64,000 nt of DNA from Stichopus chloronotus (Eukaryota > Echinodermata > Holothuroidea > Aspidochirotida > Stichopodidae): positions 25,593,196 through 25,657,195 of the forward strand of contig CM037839.1 in the NCBI GenBank assembly GCA_021234535.1, given 5' to 3'. This document shows positions 27,101-38,792 of this stretch, in pieces. The translations under genes were made by a program, and so were the position numbers. The notes under the pieces are model-generated. The model ran no database searches and was not told where the DNA came from. It saw nothing but the letters and a program-made list of their open reading frames with translations. Within the stretch, counting starts at the first letter, position 1, and the number at the start of each line of letters is the position of its first letter.

Positions 27101-30100
27101 GTTGGTTTTATTTTCTTTCTTTGGATCTAGGCTGACACTGTTGCCGTGTTAGTGGCAATTCCCTGAATGTAGGTAAATGATGCCTCACTTGGATTCTTCG
27201 AATGCACAGTGGATGGAATATAGTAAGATATTTGTCATGGCGTATAGGAAGAGATGATTAGTTTAGAAACTTCTTTCCCCCTTTTTCCCCTCAATCTGAT
27301 TTATTTTTATATTTGCTGTTTGATTTATCATGAAGACGTGGACACTACAGCCAAACAAGAGCCAAGTGAGATCACAAGCAGAATCTGAGGAAGAGCAAGA
27401 TGTCCGTAATTTCCACCACTACAGCCGATGGAGGAAGAATGAGTCAGTCCAGGTCAGCAAATTCATTTAAATCAGACAAAGTTCTCCACTTGAGATGAAT
27501 GGATTTGACGGTTGGGTTTGCATGAAACCAAACTTATTCTCCGTCGATTCTGAGTTTGAAACGCACGGGTATGGTTGCCGGCCACAGCGGACACACGTTG
27601 CCGCTTTCATGGTAGCATTAAATCGACTAAACATTGACACTAAATCGATTTTGTGATAAACCAATTAGTACACAATAGTAAATGCTGACATTGAATCGAT
27701 TTAAGGCCAACGTTAAATCGATTTTAATTTCAACATAATTCATTATATGTCAGCCTTAAATACATTTAAAGCTAACATTACATCGATTGACAGAGAGCAC
27801 TGACTTGATTTGATGTCAATATCAAATAGATTTAATGTTGACATCAATCATTTAATGCTATAGCGTTAAATCAACTTAAGTGAATAGTGACATTAAATTA
27901 AATTAGCGCTAACATGTAACAACACGAGGTTGACATTAATGCTAGTATTAAATCGGTAATTACTTCCGGTGTGGTCAGTCATGTAGGCCTGTTCATTCTA
28001 TCTGTAATACATTTCTTCCACAACCATATCCCTTACAAATGAAGATCTTCATTCTAGTGGCACCCATTGCAATCAAGACCAAATGTAAAGATCGTGTGAC
28101 ATGAAAAACACATTTTGGAGTATTGGGTGCAATAATCACTGAAAATGTTGAAACAAAGTCCATCAAAATCCGATTGAATATTTTACAGGCAATTCCTGTC
28201 TCACACCTTCATCATGAATACACATTGGCTCAGTACGCAAATTTGTAACGTCAAGAGATGACCTCTTATGATAGGTCTTATGTTACCCTTTTTTTAATTA
28301 ACCTTTATTCCAAGGACAATTGAGAATTTTACACGAGCAGAGGCTCTTATTTTCGAAGCATGTATTTTCTTCATCAAAAATATCGATATCACTCACCAAT
28401 GTAAAACCCAGCGATTAAGAGACAATATCATATAACGGTAAGTAAAAAAATACCGACAACTGCGCAACACTGAACGTCATCTGTTTTGCATTTTCAACTG
28501 TAACACATATCTCAAAAACGGTAATAGGTATGAACAAAATTCCAACTGATTGTCATTTAGGGTTTCACACTGAAACTCCTGAAAGAAGCCAGCGTTTTTC
28601 CAGATGCATGTTACATGCGCGAAATAGAATATTGCTTTAATGCTGTAAAATGTGAGACGCAAGTCCTAGCTGCTGCATGTTGTGGAAAGGACAAGAAAAG
28701 TTCTGAATGGACAGCCTGTGATCTGTAATAGTAAAATGATGACTGTATGAGAAATGATGAGAGCAATGTAAATAACAAATCGTTACCCAAAAGGTTTAGG
28801 ACATTCGTGCAAAGTTGAAGTATACGGGACATGCATAGTTTTCACCATAAATTTCAGCCACCTGTGGCTGAAAAGGTGGCAGAGTGACTTCTCATGATAC
28901 TCTCAATTTCCGTATCTGTAAGGGTGATTAGATTTTTAGCAAGAGGCAGTGGCGGCGCCAGAATGTCAGACTTTGGGAGGGGAGCAAACTGAGGGCAAAG
29001 GAAAATGTTGGGGGGCAAAGATTTTCGAGCGCGAGACCTTACGGGTGGGGTCCAGGGGTCCGTCTTAGGGCCCCCAGTGGGGCCCAGAGGCAAAGCCCCG
29101 GTGGGGGCCCAGAGGGCGAAGTCCCCGGAAGCCCTGAGGTTTTAGCATATCTCTGGGTGGAAAATTAAGCCCCAAGAGAGGTATATTATTTATTTTTATA
29201 TTATTTATTTTTTCTGTTGACCGTACTCCAAGGTTCCCAACTTTTTTCTTTGGGAGTACCATTTCACATTTACGCGGTACCACCGAGTACACACACACAC
29301 ACACGCACACACATAGGCTACATACACTTCCATTCCATTCCTATATTTAGGAAAACAACGACATTCCTATATTTAGGAAACAACCACCTATCCATCCTTC
29401 CCTTATACTGGACGGTAAACATTTCAGAGAAAATTGGTCTGACCAAGCTGGCCTACTGTTGAAGTGGCCACGGGCATGATATGAAAACTGGCAGCCTGTG
29501 TAACATAAATTAGGCATTTATCAATCATAGTTCCCCGGAAGCTGTTCTTATTTCAGTCCAATGCCAATACATAGTTTTGTAATTAAATTAATTTTGGATG
29601 AGTACAAGATCTGATTTATTTATTTATTTATTTAACATTGACATGAGGGTGGACAACTCGGTTAGCTCACAAAAGGCTAATCTTATCCGAGGCCCTCGTA
29701 AAAATTAAAAAGGAATAAGTAAGAGGAAATAAAAAGATTGGGAAGGGTGAGAGCAACTGGGGGGGGGGGGCAACTGGGGGAAGGGAACAATCTGGAGGGG
29801 CAAATTCCCCCTCATGCCCCCCCCCCCATAGCGCCGCCACCAAGAGGCCATCAAAGTGTTTATGTTTCCAAAGCTTTTCCTCCGCCAGCCTGTAAAGATT
29901 CTAAACCGTCGAGAATACGTCAAAAGCCTTTGCTTCGTCACCAGTATGTACTTCAGCTTGCCTGTGGCAAACCACTTCATCAATCACAAAAGTTGCCAAC
30001 ATGGTCAATGCACTTTTCACATGGACATGAGCGAGTATAATTCCTAATCGTTACATAGCGTCGATTTGTTGCATGGGAAGTGTCTTCTTTTGGTTTTTAG

Positions 30101-33100
30101 AGGATGAATGTGTTAGCATTGTGTTGATTTTTGAAGTATGGATATGGATTCGTATGCCTGTAGCAGTTAAGGTGGCAGCTCCCTGCCTGTAGTATTGGAC
30201 AGGTTGCTGTGGGCATCTTTCTCACTGGTTCAAACCTAACTCCTCTCCACATAGGCGTAGTAGAATGCGATTGGTCCCAACATTTTTTTTTCTGCCATTG
30301 TCTTCGTGTATAGTAAGATCCACATGTACACACTTTTATCAGATGCCGTTTGAAAGTGGCCTACTTACATCACTGTCAAATGTGTTTGTGCACTCGATCA
30401 TTTGCTTGAAGATGGACTTCGAGTTAATCTGGTTGCAGAAAGAAAAGTCTCTAGGCTTAAAGGGACATGCAGGGAGATAGAGCATTACATTCATGCCACT
30501 TATAAACAGAGGTGCATGTATTTAAGACCATATAGCATTTATTAGAAAGTGTGTTTATTACTATCTAAAAATTAAAGGGTAGTTTATATACAATTAAACA
30601 ATAACTTTGAATGACATGAGTGAATTATGGTATACGAAAAATGTTATGGTACTTCACACTTTTCAACGCTCACACACACCTTTTAATACATTTGCATACA
30701 AAATGCTTCACTGGACTGTAGTACGGATTTGCAAAACTTGAAAAGCTGACACATTGCAAGGACTGTTGTAGCGGAATGGAGTCATTTAATTGCTTTAAAC
30801 CCCAAACATGTAAATCGCCCTAGCTGTTTTCATTTGTTCCTCCGTGACCCCTACTCACTCTCCCTCATACTCTTTCTTACTTTCTGTTTGTGCCTCTCTT
30901 CAAATATTTTGGGATACCTAAGGTCCCCCTTGAATTCTGTTTGCTTGTCGATTTAACTGTATTAGCATTGCCTGTGTAATCGAAGAGAGGGCAGGAGAAT
31001 GCAAATTGCAATTGAAGAAGTGAAGGGGAAGGCCACGCGGAATCTGCGATTTCAGCCCTGTTAGCTCTCTACCTCCTTCAACACTATTTTCTAACAAAAA
31101 TGCTGGTCTAAAACTTCAACACGGTCGCCAATCAGATGTTCGAACCACTGAACTAGAACCTTGGGCACGTTTATCTGTACGGTTTTGCTTCATCTCATTT
31201 GCGTATCTCCAGCAGAGAGCAAACTGGAAGCATACAAACACATTTTATAGGAAGAACATTCCAGTTTTTTCTTTCAAAACCTCAAAATCTCACACAAATT
31301 TGGTAAGTTATAGAATACATCTACTTTTCACTTCTGTTCTTTTATTCAGCACCGTGATTTATTTATAGTGGTGGGCTCTCTTTTTTCTTTTATAAATAGC
31401 ACATTGTAATGGGTGTGTTTATACACAGGAGAGAGTAATATTCATGACATTAAGAGGTTTTTTTTACAACATAGATACAAACTGTAAACAGGATATAGCG
31501 GCGTCATAGTTTGTGTTAATATATTCACGTAGTACATGAGCTGAAAGGATTAGGAATCGCTTTCATTTATACATGTATCTTATAGCAGAAACGAACTCTT
31601 ATCTTCGGTAAAAACGAACTGTTTAATTTTCAATTCAGTATGGAATAAAAATGATCATTTTCTTTTGCGTTTGTCAGATTGTTGGCGAGATATAATCTCG
31701 GCAATGAATGGCAAACTTCTGACTATTCAATTTTATGTTTGGTATTAAAATTATTCTGATGTGGTGTTTGTCACAGTATCACGTGATATTGTCACATTCG
31801 TCACATATAGGAGAGCCGTTAGACATCAAGAAATCCTTGCAATAATTTTGGTTGTCTTCCTGGCAGCTGAGTCGGTTAATGCTACAAGTAGCGTATGTAA
31901 CCACATACTGTACATCTGCTATAAGGTATATTTAAAATGTTATTGGCAATAACATTAGCAGACATGTTCCATTATAAGAATTTCAAAGTCACTCTTTTTC
32001 TTCTCGTTGGTCGATGGTATATAGGTGGGAGGGTTTTTACAGTTTTTAATATCGATAGAATTTCCCAAATAATGCATAGTAGTTGTCGTTGTAGTTCAGA
32101 AGCAACTTCCGCAGAAAATGAGGCAATCGAAACTATCATAAATCCTAAGTTGCAGAGGAAGTAGACGGGTGTACAAATCTGATGGTTAGGTTAACGTGAT
32201 TGCATTCAGGTTTAGATCATATGGCGGTTGAAGCCATTGGCATCCTTATTTTTCTCATGCGTCATAGTACTCATATTGTTAAACACATTATATTGATTGC
32301 AATAAATGTATCCAAAACTTCTTCCTTCCAACATTTTTGGTAAGGAAACTGCCTCTCCCATCTACTCCTCCTCTCCGCTTCCCAAGTCTTGTAACGTAGA
32401 TGTTCCCACGGTGGGGTTACGTAAATCAAGCTGGCGGCAGGCCAAGCTAAATTTGACCCGAAGCTGCAAATTAGTTTTCACTAATTTCTGTTCAATTACT
32501 ACTTTCAATTATATGTATATTTTTTCAATTTACTATTATGAAGGGGGGGGGGGGGGAGAGGAGCAATCACAAGAGTCCAACGAATCTCTTGGTTACACAC
32601 ATGATTACCTAAGTCCTTTGAAATTTCATCCAAGTCAGACAATCTTCTCTTATCAATATACTGCTATATAGGCCGGTCGACTTGTTATGAGGTTGTGCTA
32701 TTGAAACAGATAGAACAATTAAACTCTGCGCGTGGGAATTGATGGAAAATCAGACAATACGTATACTCGAATTTGCATTTTATTGACATTGTGCACAGTT
32801 TCTCAATGCCATTCCGTGAAAGAGGACGTTGGGCTGGAAAAAGGTTTGGGTATACTGTTGTAACGGGGCAGAAAGAGCCCAGCTCCGAGGCATGCTTCTT
32901 CTTCTTCTTTTTCTCTCTAAACCTTGGATCTACCCCTGGCGTTATGGCCCGTGCGTGATGGCCACAACCACCAAGAAATGTAGTTCTTGCATCACAAGGG
33001 TCGGTTAATGATGAGCTTTCCTTAGACGGCAGTAATTTCCGATGCGATACATGGTGGCTTTTAACCCGCATCTGTTAATAAGTATGGCGGCACAAGATGA

Positions 33101-36100
33101 AACTCACACAGTGTCCGGTAAGACCATGGAGGTTAAAGGAAGACCTCAATGTTAAGACGAGAAAGAGAAACCAATCAATCGGTCACTTGAGCTTGCATTG
33201 CAACATCTCATTGTGGGCCAACAGGAGCTGCCATGGCAGTGCGTTCATGCCCTTGTAATGCCAGCGGTGTTGAGAACACTCCAAGGGACGTTACGTAATA
33301 TGTAATTACCACTTGTTATAAGTCTTCAATGGAATCTATCCTCGTTTCGTACTTTTAAGCAAGATGCGACCCTTGATGAAGGAAAGTTAGCCTTTTTCGT
33401 TAATCTCTTTTTCTTCCATTTGATAGCAAAATGGACAACATCTACGCCAGGTTTTTTTCCTTTGGCTGGTGTAGGTTCAGTAGAGTGCTAACTAGTGTAG
33501 AAAGAAAATAAGTGGGCTAAAATGACGGAGTCCATATACAATGACGGGGCTTTCGTGCGAGTAACAGCCAATGAAACTCTTATGCAAATTCATTTTGGGG
33601 GAAAAGTTTGTCCTAAAAGATTTCCGGACAAATAGATCACTGTAGTATAGTTTTTATAGAATTTTTTCCAGTTAAAGAAAGCCAGTCCTTTGCTGCAAGC
33701 ATTTATGCATTTACTTTAAAAGTCTTTCCATACTCCCATAGCACATGGGTAGCATGACGTGGTCTGACAATTTAAGTCATAATTGTAAATGATTGATGAA
33801 AACAACATAATCCTTAATGGTTTGAAAGGAGTATAATATAATACGCGCAAGATAAGCAAAACAAACAATTGTTCGTTTTGTTATTAGACAGCAAGCTACA
33901 TGCTGAATTATTGCTTTTAAAGTAGTCTTCTCTCTCATGCACAGCTCATTAATAATAATATGGCCTCCGAAAATGGTGAACCCACTGCCTCGGCAACGAA
34001 CTACGAAGAACCGACAGTGACCGTGAAGAGCAAAGGTCGGGACGTTAGAATCACCATGACGGCACCGGGTGAGGAGACGCTTGACCTGAAAGACAGAGAT
34101 CCAACGGATATGAACAGCCATGTCAGGGTAAGCAGTGACTGAGAGGGCGTACAGGGCGTCTGAGCTTCACATGAAAAAGAAATGGAGGAACTACAAACTT
34201 GGACAAACTTCAATGGGACACCCCGCTCCCCCTTTCAATGTTGGCTGCAGAAATACTGCTCACAGGGTAGGCTACACTTAGTCCTTTATTTCAACATTGG
34301 AAAGGAGGGGGGGGGGGGGGAGGTTGTTAATGTTATCCTCTGAAGTAAGATTTGGGAATACACTCACAAAGTATGGCAAAGTGTCCCAACATTCTTGTCC
34401 AAGATTGTAGGTTGTGGGGTTTATTTACTATGAAATTCGTGATATATATACCATCGGCGAATAGTTAAATTGGACATTTTAGAATGATCAAAAATTTGAA
34501 CATAATTGAACGATAGTGAAGACATACGTACTCAACAACGACCAAGTTTTGTTTTGATTGAAATATAATAAAGGCCCATACTCAGGAGAGGGAGGGGTTG
34601 AGGGTTCGTATTTTTTTGAATGCCTCACGTGCCCCTCCCCCCTTCTTCCTTTACAAATGCTCTCATTTCTTTTTTATACTCCGAAGTGTTAATGTCCCAA
34701 GTGTGAGCCATCAAATATAGAATACACGAATAGCCCATCCCCTGGACAGCTATCACTGATTTAATTCCTTTCCCCCTATCAAAATACCCACCTTAAATAT
34801 TATTCATATTTCCTGCCTTTCATGTTTTAAGAGCTAAAATTAAAATTTAAAGTTGAAATCTACTTGTTGATGAGGTATTGGTTAGTGTCCAGAAAAGGCC
34901 CATCTTCCAGTCGAAAGTTTGGACTCCTCGAACACAAAGTAATTAAAGTCAATTTACAGTGACTGGAATGTGACATTTTCTAAAAGCTGGGAGTGGTATA
35001 AATGAAAATAAATTTCCATTATGACACCGATTCGCACATGCATGGAAGAGATACCCCTCTCAAAAAAAAAGAAAGTTTGTCAGAGACAGATTTTTGAAAA
35101 ATCTGAAGTGGTGGTAAGCTAGGGTTTCTGATATCTCAGTCTGGCACATTTTGTGATTCCACAGATCCAAAATATTGCACCAGATTGCATCTGAAGTTAC
35201 AGGGTAGTTTAAAAAATACCCAAATGCGACATTCCTCATCTTAGACTCCTCCATAGGCCGTCGGCCACACATTCCTTGCCCTATAAAATCTCACTGTATG
35301 CATGTCATCATTTTCATATGGTGGCTGTCATTTATAACAGTACAATGAAAACTCCACTTTATTACGTAATCATCGAAAATGTGTCGAAATGCTAACAAAA
35401 GTTAAAAACTGTAATTAACATAAACTACATTTATTATGGTTAGATTGAGTTACCGGGGAAAAGATCATTTCTTGGGAAAAATATCACTTCAAAAGTATTA
35501 CACCATATTGCATCTAAGGTTACCTGATAGTTAAAAATTGCTCCCCAGGATAACTGTGTATTGTTTGACATATACATCCAGAGTATGTACTTTTAAATTA
35601 GTAATAATCACAGAGAGTTATTTCTTTGTTGACAAAAATGATATTAAAATATAATAGATGTGTTACTATGTAATAGAAATAAAATATATTTGATTTTAGA
35701 ATATTTATTTAGATTTGAACTTGATTTTATATAATTGAGAGAATCATATCACTGAAAGTGTAAATTCTAACACACAATATTTCGAAATTAGGACGCTTAA
35801 ACTTTAATCTCAGTGGATGGGAAATGCGTTTTGGGGCTTTCTAACAGTGTACGTTGTCAACAATTTTATGTACGTTACACGTCAATCGATGGGGACGCTC
35901 CGCTTCGACGGTGTCATATGTACTTTTCAAGCGCTTCGCGAACCGAATCGAATACCCTTTAGGCAAAATCCTGCGTACTGGCTTCTTAGTCATGGTTTCC
36001 TGACATGATCGGGTATAGTTACAAAAGTAAAATCGTTTGAGATTTCAAGAGGAAGGGATACATGTCCGAGGTATTACTAACATGTCCATGGGGTGCAAGT

Positions 36101-38792
36101 GAGGGTTACCTCCCTGTTGAATCGTCACATGGGGCTTAGTTAATTGGCTTTCATGTAAAACTCAGAAAAAGATGTCTCGAAAAGAGATAGGAAATCAAAA
36201 TTTGGTGAAGTGATTTCATCAGGATGAACATCATAGCCAAAACGCTGTTGAATCAACTAGTAACCACGTTATAGCATTGACGGAGGGATGTCGAAGGTTT
36301 ATAAATGACATGGTTGGTAATTATATCGTTTCTGTCATTTTGACCCTACTAGAGTCTATTAAACTAGTTCATCAGTTAATCATTGTTCTGAATTTTCATC
36401 CTCTCCGTAACATCTCTCTCGTATAAAGGATGATCACTCCTTAAATCGTCTCACGTCAGGAAGAGGCTGACATATAGCCATCGTTTGACTGTGAGCAGGG
36501 AGCTATATTGACTAGCTCATTGGTTATAGTTCGTCGACCTCAGCCTACGCACATATGAAGGGGATTGGGGTCACTTAAGTGAAAATAAAAACAACTAGCT
36601 GAGAAAATTGAAAGAATAGTTGACACACAATTTGCGTAGAGAGGTTTCTGAAAAGAATAAAATCTTTTCATGCAGATAGTAAAAGCTTCTTAAAAATCTT
36701 TGGCAGAGTACTTTATCTTGTTATCTGAAAGCAGGGGATTGTCGTGAGGAGACAGTAACAAAATGTTAGAAATAAATTACCCTATAGTGCAAATACTGCT
36801 AAATCCATTGAAGGTATTCCACTGCTTTCCGGATTTTTTCAAGTCTCTTTTCATCTATGACAATTCCACTAATATCACCATGGTGATGTGTGTGCAGTAT
36901 GCGATATGCAATCCCCTGTACTCAGAATGATATCGTTATATATAGCCATAGTGCTCTGTCAGTATAAAGGTCCACAGAAAAAAAAAGCAGGGTTCTATGA
37001 TGTTGCTAATTACTCGTCGAGTGCTTGCAATGGTCACAACCCGAAGGATTTGTATTAGCTTTTGTGTATAGAAGCATCACCAGATATCCATGCATGTCCA
37101 ACCTGATTATTTTACAGCCGAGAAAATGGAAAAAACGAGTTTTGTGTGTGTGTGTGCGTGTGTGCGTATGTGTGTCAGGAGGCCGATCACAAACACACCT
37201 ACACACCACGTTACCCCTCCCTCACTGGGTTTCTCCCTGAACCTGGTGAGACTTGTCTTTGATTTGAATGGTTTCCTTTGAAAGGGGTGGGGGAGGGGGT
37301 TCGAGTCTGTATTCGCTAATAAAACGATGAAATGGGAAATGATTGTCGATGATATCATTGTATGCGAGCAACTGTGCATAGTTTAGTTTGATTTAGCAAG
37401 TTTTACTGAATCCCGTGTGACTATCACATGGGATGCTCAAGCAAGTTCCCATCATAGCACACCCTCGATCCAAGGTATGCATATAAGAGTCTATTTACAG
37501 GTCTAAACCGGCGAAGGTTTGTGAATGTATTTACATCACGAAGTTTGCAACAGCTCACTTCCCAGTGATACAATGCTCGCTTTTGCCGGCACACTTTATT
37601 TTCATCAGAATCGTGTTGACGAGTTGACGGTCTCCCCAAGTCGACTATCGAATGAATACTATATAGTTGCTAGTGATCAAGTCTACATATCTCTTCTCTG
37701 AACAGGACTCACTATCCTCACTTACATACCAGCGAGCATATAAATGAATTTTTGCCCCCCTTGAGCCTCTCCCCCCCCCCCCCTCCTTCCCCACGAAAGA
37801 TTCACACGTACACAAAATGGCACTGCTTGCTCAAGCAACAGCACAGCCAATTTTTCCCCACTAAGATCATTTTGACTTCCCATTGGATTGGTTGTGAATC
37901 ATATAAAATATATATCTTAATAAATCTCAAACACTTCAGTGAGCTTTTGGCCTCCAAACCAACCCCCCCCCCCCCACCAAGGCCCCTCCGTTCAATGAAC
38001 CACTTGCTGTCCCATACACTCATTTGGAGTGCCAACGAAAGTCTAGTCCTCTTTGTCCCCTATTTCCATACAGGTTGGCTTTGAGGAGGTGTTCGCGGAA
38101 CCGGAGGGAATGCACAGTTTCGACCCTGTCTGGCGGTACAGCTATTTGACCTTCTTCAACTCAAAGTTTTGGTGTTATCGAATCATAACCCTAATCTGCG
38201 CTATTCCAGCAGCTATTCTTTGGGGTAAGTATACGTTTTGTGTAATTAAGGTCTTTTCAGACACAATGAAAATTAAAAGATATTTTGAAAAGAAAGTATT
38301 GAAAGGGGGTGGGGTGGAGCTGGAATGGTAATCAATTGTTTAACCAGTAACTGGGAGAAAAGGATACTTCGTACCATGAAACAGTCTGTTGATCTGGGGG
38401 TTGTGTATGTTTGAAGGATTTGGGATAAAAAAATTCCTAAGTTTGTTGGATTGATAAAGACACGTCAACTTGTTCACTCGAATTAAGAGAAGAAAAAAAG
38501 AGACTGAAAAATACTTAAAAAAATGAAGTTTCTATGAATTATTAATTATTTGTGTATTTCATATTTCATATGTGTTTATTTGTTTTTCTTTTTGCTCTAT
38601 CCAGGTATATATTTTGCTCTACTGACGTTTACCCATATCTGGTGTGTGGTACCATGTATCAAGGCCATCCTCATTAAACTCCAGTGTGCAGGACAGCTCT
38701 TCTCTCTCTTGGTCAGGACATTCTGGGAACCTCTTTACATTGCATTCTCAAAAATATTTTCAAACATTCACATCACTATCAGAAAAGCGTAA
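24060..38792 (+). CDS. CAV: Caveolin (caveolin-1/3-like membrane scaffold)
   Basis: Exons 24060-24167, 33945-34127, 38074-38224 and 38605-38792 join in frame to 209 residues. Using the internal ATG at 33960 gives 168 residues, close to vertebrate caveolins. The last two exons hold the diagnostic parts: FEEVFAEPEG (signature FEDVIAEPEG), HSFDPVW, a scaffolding segment ending in KFWCYR, a hydrophobic hairpin through IPAAILWGIYFALLTFTHIW, then VVPCIKAILIKLQC with a Cys that could be palmitoylated, and FSNIHITIRKA at the C-terminus. Caveolins oligomerise in the inner leaflet, bind cholesterol and shape caveolae; both ends face the cytosol. All introns have GT/AG borders. There are no frameshifts, so the gene looks intact. 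CAV1 versus CAV3 type cannot be settled for an invertebrate. Confidence 0.9.
27330..27452 (+). CDS. Possible alternative or cassette exon of caveolin
   Basis: An open segment MKTWTLQPNKS to KNESVQ, with a possible acceptor before 27336 and a donor CAG|GTCAGC after 27452. From 27336 it is 39 codons, phase 0 at both ends, so it could be included between exons 1 and 2 without a frameshift, or start an isoform at the ATG at 27330. It resembles no known domain. Splice sites are weak, so this is only a candidate. Confidence 0.25.
27605..27960. repeat. Diverged tandem repeat of a TGACATTAAATCGATTTAA-like unit
   Basis: Words such as ACATTAAATCGATT, CACTAAATCGATTTTG, GCGTTAAATCAACTTAA and GACATTAAATTAAATTAG recur at irregular spacing of a few tens of bases through about 350 bp of caveolin intron 1. 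Non-coding. Confidence 0.6.
28947..29840. mobile_element. hAT-like non-autonomous transposon with target-site duplication
   Basis: Left end CAGTGGCGGCGC and right end GCGCCGCCAC are inverted repeats, and the flanking CAAGAGG occurs on both sides (28940-28946 and 29841-29847). CAGTGGCGG ends with a duplication of about 8 bp are typical of hAT elements. The right end seems to have lost the terminal TG. The interior is non-coding: G/C-rich blocks, a (CA)n tract, a repeated ATTCCTATATTTAGGAAA and an (ATTT)n tract, so it may be composite. Confidence 0.65.
29288..29312. repeat. (CA)n microsatellite
   Basis: Simple dinucleotide tract inside the hAT-like element, next to an 18-bp duplicated ATTCCTATATTTAGGAAA. 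Confidence 0.9.
31100..31165 (-). repeat. Degenerate tRNA-like segment
   Basis: The minus strand contains TAGTTCAGTGGTTCGAACA followed by TCTGATTGGCGACCG, resembling a tRNA D-arm plus anticodon arm. The B-box region that should follow is badly degraded. Probably a tRNA-derived repeat. Confidence 0.35.
33945..34127 (+). CDS. CAV: Caveolin exon 2 (with alternative start at 33960)
   Basis: Acceptor TGCACAG|CTC then five codons (LINNN), then MASENGEPTASATNYEEP, ending in DRDPTDMNSHVR before AGG|GTAAGC. DRDP resembles the NRDP motif just before the caveolin signature. The ATG at 33960 could start a shorter isoform, because the 15 bases upstream may be either spliced sequence or 5' UTR. Confidence 0.8.
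34128..38073 (+). other. Caveolin intron 2
   Basis: No recognisable exon. Contains a G run near 34310, a (GT)n tract near 37141-37175 and C runs near 37770 and 37966. Open frames are short and unrecognised. Confidence 0.6.
37141..37175. repeat. (GT)n microsatellite
   Basis: GTGTGTGTGTGCGTGTGTGC tract in caveolin intron 2. Open frames across it on both strands are artefacts. Confidence 0.9.
38074..38224 (+). CDS. CAV: Caveolin exon 3 (signature and scaffolding segment)
   Basis: Begins at TACAG|GTT and ends TGG G|GTAAGT. Encodes VGFEEVFAEPEG, HSFDPVWRYSY, KFWCYR and the first half of the membrane hairpin ending in AAILW. This is the most diagnostic caveolin exon. Confidence 0.92.
38605..38792 (+). 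CDS. CAV: Caveolin exon 4 (second half of hairpin and C-terminus)
   Basis: Begins after TATCCAG and completes the split Gly codon. Encodes GIYFALLTFTHIWCVVPCIK and the amphipathic C-terminal helix ending ITIRKA, then TAA. A possible ATTAAA poly(A) signal is at 38982. Confidence 0.92.

Larger units (their letters stand above)
24168..33944 (+). other. Caveolin intron 1
   Basis: Contains poly-C runs near 24800, 24850 and 25120, a diverged TTAAATCGAT repeat (27605-27960), a hAT-like element (28947-29840), a degenerate tRNA-like segment (31100-31165), and a hAT-end-like motif ending at 32939 (CTTGGATCTACCCCTG). The 121- and 128-residue open frames at 32306-33071 resemble nothing known and overlap repeats. 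Confidence 0.6.

Noticed and set aside
32207..32939. Pairing of CAGGTTTAGATC (32207) with CTTGGATCTACCCCTG (ends 32939) as a hAT element
   Set aside because: The 8 bases flanking each side do not match and the left end is a poor copy. Only the right end looks transposon-like.
33777..34121. 114-residue minus-strand frame
   Set aside because: It overlaps caveolin exon 2 and has no recognisable domain.
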